Source: Porphyromonas sp. | Lineage (GTDB): Bacteria > Bacteroidota > Bacteroidia > Bacteroidales > Porphyromonadaceae | Reading direction: 5' to 3' | Assembly (NCBI GenBank): GCA_029983495.1 | Contig: JASBZJ010000039.1 | Coordinates: 1 to 11,620 of the forward strand | DNA: 11,620 bases | Shown here: one piece after another, positions 8,201-11,620 of the stretch | Layout: the number at the start of each line of letters is the position of its first letter | How positions within the stretch are numbered: position 1 is the stretch's first letter | The notes under the pieces: generated by a model | Seen by the model: only the letters and a program-made list of their open reading frames with translations | Database searches by the model: none | What the model was told of the DNA's origin: nothing | Translations under genes and position numbers: made by a program

Positions 8201-8673
8201 ACTTTGTATAGTTTATTCTCGATTTGTTTTTCTAGGGGTAACTTTTCCATAAGGGCTTCGGGGTATGTAACCACAATCGGTGTTTCCCCTTCGGCAACTG
8301 AAGATAGTAATTCAGTTCTCATTACTTCAAAAGCTTCGTCGCGGTGCCCATATTTTATACTACGGCGGTAGGCTGAGGGAAAGAAGAATAACTGCTTGCG
8401 CGGAATAAAGCAAGCTAGGTCGCTGTGCAAATACCCTGCGGCATCCTCATCTTCGGCTATAAGTAATAAATTTGTTTGTTGCGAAAGTAGCGAAAATAAT
8501 ATACTCGGAAGTGATGCTATTGCACCAGTTATTAGCAATGCCTCAGTTGGTTTTAGCGATGCAACTTCCTTAGCAAAGCTTTTGTATGTTTTGTGTGCAG
8601 CAACTATCTTTAGTAACTGTGTACCATGCTGCAGTTTTTTGTCCTGTTCTGGTGAATTTTGCTTTTCTGTCAT
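5287..8673 (-). CDS. mfd: Transcription-repair coupling factor Mfd
   Basis: A 1128-residue ATP-driven DNA translocase that removes RNA polymerase stalled at lesions and recruits UvrA for nucleotide excision repair. Length and order match the family. The UvrB-like N-terminal module comes first. The RNA-polymerase-interacting CarD-like domain follows from about residue 438, with FSPGDYLVHYDHGIGQF (Gly448-Asp449). The superfamily-2 helicase core has Walker A GDVGFGKT with Lys602, the DEEQ box at 697-700, TMSATPIPRT, and motif VI LRGRVGRS near 868. The autoinhibitory C-terminal domain 7 completes it. ATG 8673 was chosen; an in-frame TTG at 8706 would add 11 residues, but a promoter-like element overlaps that stretch. 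The gene lies downstream of the protease on the same strand but is separated by a terminator, so it is probably transcribed alone. All helicase motifs are intact. Confidence 0.96.
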   Translation of the reverse strand: MTEKQNSPEQDKKLQHGTQLLKIVAAHKTYKSFAKEVASLKPTEALLITGAIASLPSILFSLLSQQTNLLLIAEDEDAAGYLHSDLACFIPRKQLFFFPSAYRRSIKYGHRDEAFEVMRTELLSSVAEGETPIVVTYPEALMEKLPLEKQIENKLYKVNKGNDLDFTTFRTFLDENDFNEVDYVYNPGEVAFRGSIIDIFPFNSERPYRFDLFDNEVESIRTFDIANQLSLNEISNVVLAPNINKVNGEGGTSLLETLPHQYAVIATDLDSTVATLKKMTEMEPIIVKGEGFQSKEEMHKLLLSSEKLIASLLNRRLILLHSSAQLVAKRTIALSSSPQPLFQKNFDLFVDYLKKATEEGLKCYFLSESEQQTERLKDIVAARKAQNWMPKPIAITLHEGFSNNNFGIAVITDHQLFERFHKYRLSGRRIKNSAATVTLKELKSFSPGDYLVHYDHGIGQFAGLFKTNIGDVVQEVVKLTYQGGDYIYVNLHSLHKLSKYRSKEDEAPQLSKLGTGAWERLKERTKKKVKDIARDLIKLYADRKDSEGFAFSSDSYLQHELEASFIYEETPDQLTAMEAVKKDMEGKHPMDRLICGDVGFGKTEVAIRAAFKAVADNKQVAVLVPTTLLAYQHYNTFSKRLKDFPVRIEYLSRAHKAGKTKEILANLTNGKIDIIIGTHRLVGKDVVFKDLGLLIIDEEQKFGVAVKEKLRKLQVNVDTLTMSATPIPRTLQFSLMGTRDLSNILTSPRNRQPIQTELIRFSNDVIQNAIEYELSRNGQVYFVHNRIGDIEEVAQKLQQIVPKARIAVGHGRMNPSELEELMFDFSQGEYDVLLSTTIIENGIDVSNANTIFIDEAYRYGLSDLHQLRGRVGRSNKKAFCYLITPALDTLSDTARRRLRTLETFSELGSGMRIALQDLDIRGAGNVFGREQSGFIADLGFDTYHRVFDEAVREVKREEFSTLFNEEVKTLNNDVDTLFESDLLLAFPSNYVPGDAERIELYRELDNIKDPRELFNFRKRMEDRFGKIPPEGEGLIEVPRLRSLGSEMRIPKISIRRGELRLFLPKNNHDSFYKGEYFSKLISFASIHSESSHFEESKVGGRIIRFEKINNVSKAIQILERVMQWNASV

Positions 8674-8678
8674 GGTGG

Positions 8679-8707
8679 CAAAGTTAGGAATTTCGTTGCT
8701 CAACAAA
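8679..8707 (-). promoter_or_regulatory. Candidate Bacteroidota promoter for mfd
   Basis: On the minus strand a TTTG (-33-like, 8704-8707) is followed after 17 bases by TAACTTTG (8679-8686), a full match to the Bacteroidota -7 consensus TAnnTTTG. The start codon at 8673 is only five bases beyond, so transcripts would be leaderless or nearly so. A second -7-like box, TACTTTTG at 8734-8741, has no well-placed -33 partner. Confidence 0.4.
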
Positions 8708-8753
8708 CAGTGTCGAATAAGTTATGCCTTTGGCAAAAGTAATATTCCCAAAT

Positions 8754-8794
8754 AAAAAAGCACCACGTTCCCCAAATAGGGTTCAGTGGTGCTT
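8754..8794 (-). terminator. Intrinsic terminator after the C10 protease gene
   Basis: Read on the minus strand, AAGCACCAC (8786-8794) pairs perfectly with GTGGTGCTT (8758-8766) in a 9-bp stem. A short inner CCC/GGG pairing is also possible. The stem runs into six T bases (complement of 8754-8759). It starts 22 bases past the protease stop codon and separates that gene from mfd. Confidence 0.85.
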
Positions 8795-8816
8795 CGCTCT
8801 TTTAGGGGGGGTAGTA

Positions 8817-11399
8817 TTACTTTGTAATAACTACCTTTTCAACGAAGTTACCACTGCGAAGAATATACTGCCCTTGAGGTAAATTCGTTACGTCAATTTC
8901 GATGTGATTCGCATCAGTAACAGTACTTATAACTAAGTTCCCTGTAAGGGTAAACAATTCAACAGCACTACCCATTGGTAGGTTCTCTATATTTAGTTTA
9001 TCCTGTGCTGGTACAGGGTATACACGTGGTTTAACATTTGCCTTATTTATGTCGTCGATAGCTTGTGTTTCGCCTTTGTAGTTCCCTGCAGGTTTACCTG
9101 TTTGTGGGTCAAGAATGTAAACTCGCCAATTTTTTGCAGTTAAGCGATTTATATCACCAACAAACATACGTATTTTTTCTGCACGTGGGTTATCGCTCTT
9201 TTCGCGAACATACAGTTTACCAAAGTTTGCATTGGGTTTTGGCATCATATCCGCTAATTTTCCCATTTCAAAAGATGTAAACTTATTGCCTGTAATATTT
9301 AATGTATGTAGCTTGCTATTGGCTGCTGCATTTAGGTAGTTTATATTGTTGTACGCCAGATCTAAAACTTCGAGGTTGTGGTAGCTCCCAGGTTCAAAAG
9401 CTTTTATCTCGTTGTTGCGAAGTGAAAGCTGTTTAATGGTTTCGGTTGCTTCGGGGAATATTTCCTCAATACCCGCATTGTCCATTGTTAGGCTTGTATA
9501 AAACCCTTCGAGCGAAACCATTTCGTCGCGAACTTCAACTTCGTGTTCTTTACCATCGAGGGGAATTGCTTGCGATAACCCAGTTTGCTTCGCCCAAGCA
9601 ACACCTTGCGCCTGAATCTTTATTTTCGAGGCCTTGGCTTTGTTTATTTTAAACGAGATCACAGTCTTCTGCATAGAGGCGAGACCTCTTTCTTCCTCCC
9701 ATTTCGTTCCATTATCTGAAACCTTAAGTACAAGATGGCGCGATTGACTATAACCGTTATACAGCAGTGAGTAGGTCATGCTTTCCCATTCTTGTGCACC
9801 GCTGGATGTAGTCTTTTTATATACAGGATAAACTAAGTAGTAACCATCTTTAAGCGTACCAAGGTCATTTATGGTCGTATTTGAAATTTGGTCGAGGTTC
9901 GTAACATTGGTTACTTCTTTTTGGGCAACCTTACTAACTTGCATGTTCACACCTTCGATGTGCGAGAGTGGTACAATAGCTACACCATAGGATCCTGTAT
10001 AGGGATGGTCGTTGGGATATACGCGAAGCGTATTAAGTTTTATTGTTTTAGCATCATTGTCTACCGAAGCGGTAAAATTATCGTATAGCAACATCCCCTG
10101 AGGTTCATTCGAGGAGCCATTTTTGTCGGGTTTTATTCCTACGATACAATCTTGAAAGTACTTATATCCAGTATCGGCTCCACCGCCAATGCCTATGGCA
10201 CCAGGCGAAAGTATGTTCATATTGAAATAGCCATTCGATAAACCACCCCAACCCCAGTTTACATGTACGTTACCGTTTGAGTCGTAACCATCGAATACGA
10301 ATGCATGCCCCGCATAACTGGCTCTACCATTTTCGTTGATATATTGCGCTGCCCCAGCATAATAAACTGGTAAGCCATTGGCAATATCGGTATATATAAT
10401 CTTGTACCATTCCGAGGTTTTCATTGTACTACGTTTATAGGCAGTAACGCCTTTATCATAACGGAAGAAGTCGCGTAACGCTTTGCTCACATCGGGGCTA
10501 AACGCACCACTTCCGTTAAGCTCATAGTTCATTTTTACAGCAACACCAACTTCGTAACAAAAGGTCGATAACATTGCAATTTCGTCTTGCGAAGGCTTAC
10601 GGCTTTCGTTGAAGTAAAGGGGCATTTTGCTATAATCGTAATGCGAGTTTGCAAAGTTCACTTCGTGTGTTCTACCGTGTTCCGAGTACTTCATTGTTCC
10701 CACGCCTGTTTCAGGCCACTTGTGGAACCTCATAATTTGGCTTGTTGCTGTAGCAACGCAACCAACAGGTGTGTGTTTTGTTACACCGCCATCATCTACA
10801 GTAGGAGTTTTGTCGTCCCAAGGGAATGACTGATTCCACTTCATTTCGCCTAAAAGAGGAGCAACCGATGCTGGCAACGATGCTCGTAGTTCACTACTAG
10901 GTGTAGCTTTTAATGCATTTATACTTGTAGAATTAGAATATCCCTTTTGCATTACTTCTTCGATTGCGTGGTTAACCGCAACAAAAAAGCTCTTAATATC
11001 GTTAGGTGCTGAAGAAAGGTCGAAATTACCCGTTAGCGAATACCCTAAGATTGGGCTTATTGCATCATCGCCTGCTACAATTACGTACCCCCCATTGTTT
11101 GCACGGTTAAATACAAAGTAATAAGCCTGGTTATTTGTAGCTTGGCGTAGTAGGCTTGTGTTTTTAGTATCAACAAGTTTAAGCGAAGCGTTTGTAGTAC
11201 GTGCTGCATACGATGTTAGGGTTAAATCATCAAAGTTTCCCGAGCGTAAGCCCGAAGCTTGTTCGCTAAAAAACTTTTGCGCTATGCTCTTAGCCTTCTG
11301 TGCGTCGATAGGGTTTGCTACAAGCTTTGTAGCCATTGCAACTAATATTACCCCTGCGAAGAAGAGCTTTACAAGTGTCGAAAGCGTTTCTTTTCTCAT
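8817..11399 (-). CDS. Secreted C10-family cysteine protease (streptopain/PrtT-like) with type IX sorting domain
   Basis: An 860-residue preproprotein. Residues 1 to about 28 form a signal peptide (basic MRK start, hydrophobic core LFFAGVILVAMA). Residues about 29-175 resemble the inhibitory propeptide of C10 peptidases. The catalytic domain has Cys214 in GCVATATSQIMRFHKWP, His365 in GHAFVFDGYD and the NWGWGG motif at 381-386; streptopain has the same layout (Cys192, His340). A beta-rich region follows, then a leucine-rich-repeat-like stretch at about 656-712 (LSLRNNEI, LEVLDLAYNNI, LHTLNITGNKF). The last 70 or so residues (VYPVPAQDKLNIENL to VEKVVITK) are a Por/type IX C-terminal sorting domain, implying export across the outer membrane and surface attachment or release. 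P. gingivalis PrtT/periodontain is the closest characterised type I know. A role in peptide supply would suit an amino-acid fermenter, but substrates cannot be read from sequence. Confidence 0.93.
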   Translation of the reverse strand: MRKETLSTLVKLFFAGVILVAMATKLVANPIDAQKAKSIAQKFFSEQASGLRSGNFDDLTLTSYAARTTNASLKLVDTKNTSLLRQATNNQAYYFVFNRANNGGYVIVAGDDAISPILGYSLTGNFDLSSAPNDIKSFFVAVNHAIEEVMQKGYSNSTSINALKATPSSELRASLPASVAPLLGEMKWNQSFPWDDKTPTVDDGGVTKHTPVGCVATATSQIMRFHKWPETGVGTMKYSEHGRTHEVNFANSHYDYSKMPLYFNESRKPSQDEIAMLSTFCYEVGVAVKMNYELNGSGAFSPDVSKALRDFFRYDKGVTAYKRSTMKTSEWYKIIYTDIANGLPVYYAGAAQYINENGRASYAGHAFVFDGYDSNGNVHVNWGWGGLSNGYFNMNILSPGAIGIGGGADTGYKYFQDCIVGIKPDKNGSSNEPQGMLLYDNFTASVDNDAKTIKLNTLRVYPNDHPYTGSYGVAIVPLSHIEGVNMQVSKVAQKEVTNVTNLDQISNTTINDLGTLKDGYYLVYPVYKKTTSSGAQEWESMTYSLLYNGYSQSRHLVLKVSDNGTKWEEERGLASMQKTVISFKINKAKASKIKIQAQGVAWAKQTGLSQAIPLDGKEHEVEVRDEMVSLEGFYTSLTMDNAGIEEIFPEATETIKQLSLRNNEIKAFEPGSYHNLEVLDLAYNNINYLNAAANSKLHTLNITGNKFTSFEMGKLADMMPKPNANFGKLYVREKSDNPRAEKIRMFVGDINRLTAKNWRVYILDPQTGKPAGNYKGETQAIDDINKANVKPRVYPVPAQDKLNIENLPMGSAVELFTLTGNLVISTVTDANHIEIDVTNLPQGQYILRSGNFVEKVVITK

Positions 11400-11433
11400 T
11401 CTCTTATATTCGTGTCATTCTATTTATTATTTT

Positions 11434-11469
11434 GAGGAAGCAATATTCATGACCTTCTAAAGCTTCCTC
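11434..11469 (-). promoter_or_regulatory. Leader hairpin in the 5' untranslated region of the C10 protease gene
   Basis: On the minus strand GAGGAAGC (11462-11469) and GCTTCCTC (11434-11441) form a perfect 8-bp stem with a 20-base loop. It lies just after the predicted promoter and about 35 bases before the start codon, followed by an A/T-rich unstructured stretch. It could stabilise the mRNA 5' end or regulate it. There is no T-run, so it is not a simple attenuator. Confidence 0.45.
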
Positions 11470-11473
11470 CCTG

Positions 11474-11501
11474 CAAATATACTTTTTTTTTGCCACTTAA
11501 A
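11474..11501 (-). promoter_or_regulatory. Bacteroidota-type promoter of the C10 protease gene
   Basis: On the minus strand TATATTTG (11474-11481) matches the -7 consensus TAnnTTTG exactly. A TTTA (11498-11501), one base off the -33 TTTG, lies 16 bases upstream across an A-rich spacer. The start codon at 11399 would follow a leader of about 65-70 bases. Confidence 0.55.
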
Positions 11502-11588
11502 GGGTTGTTTTATTTGTTGGTGGCAATATGCTTGTTTAGCTGTGCTCCCAAATTGAGACCTTTGCACGGCAATAAGTCACATTATAGG

Positions 11589-11605
11589 TTATTATCTGAT
11601 AATAA
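11589..11605. repeat. 17-base A/T-rich palindrome upstream of the protease promoter
   Basis: TTATTATC (11589-11596) and GATAATAA (11598-11605) are exact complements around a single central T. The spacing resembles an operator for a dimeric regulator, about 90 bases upstream of the -33-like element, but an A/T-rich palindrome of this size can arise by chance. The rest of 11502-11620 shows no gene. Confidence 0.3.
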
Positions 11606-11620
11606 GCACATTCATTTAAG

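Noticed and set aside
7679..8211. Plus-strand open frames antisense to the N-terminal part of mfd
   Set aside because: They overlap a well-supported mfd frame, have no recognisable domain, and show no start-site signals.
8674..8706. N-terminal extension of Mfd from a TTG codon
   Set aside because: ATG 8673 gives a normal-length protein, and the extension overlaps a good promoter candidate.

Overview
The window looks like a chromosomal segment of an anaerobic member of the Bacteroidales (phylum Bacteroidota), perhaps related to Porphyromonas, Odoribacter or Paludibacter. Four things point that way: a secreted protease with a type IX secretion (Por) C-terminal sorting domain; promoter-like TAnnTTTG boxes of the Bacteroidota type; Shine-Dalgarno sequences that are mostly weak or absent; and a CoA-transferase/bcd/etfBA butyrate cluster of the kind known from amino-acid-fermenting Bacteroidales. 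I see no mobile element, CRISPR array, rRNA or tRNA. No species is assigned.

Bases 1-5076, plus strand: butyrate-forming genes. The window opens in the last 49 codons of a CoA-transferase beta subunit. It continues with butyryl-CoA dehydrogenase (220-1359), EtfB (1383-2171) and EtfA (2179-3192), closely spaced like an operon and closed by a strong intrinsic terminator (3206-3257). A second unit follows: crotonase (3406-4182) and 3-hydroxybutyryl-CoA dehydrogenase (4231-5076). Together the enzymes convert acetoacetyl-CoA to 3-hydroxybutyryl-CoA, crotonyl-CoA and butyryl-CoA, and the CoA-transferase would exchange CoA to release the acid. The ETF resembles electron-bifurcating types, so the crotonyl-CoA step probably also reduces ferredoxin. 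No thiolase is present, so acetoacetyl-CoA must come from elsewhere, for example from a lysine-fermentation route upstream.

Bases 5077-5286: convergent intergenic region with a 17-bp imperfect stem-loop.

Bases 5287-8673, minus strand: mfd, the transcription-repair coupling factor, complete with all helicase motifs. A promoter candidate sits almost on top of its start codon.

Bases 8754-8794: intrinsic terminator (minus strand) of the upstream gene. Bases 8817-11399, minus strand: a secreted C10-family (streptopain/PrtT-like) cysteine protease with signal peptide, inhibitory propeptide, catalytic domain, leucine-rich-repeat-like segment and type IX sorting domain. Its upstream region (11400-11620) holds a good Bacteroidota promoter, a leader hairpin and a small palindrome.

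Overall this is a well-preserved metabolic, DNA-repair and secreted-protease neighbourhood. I found no evidence of a wholly new system; the findings are details worth checking.
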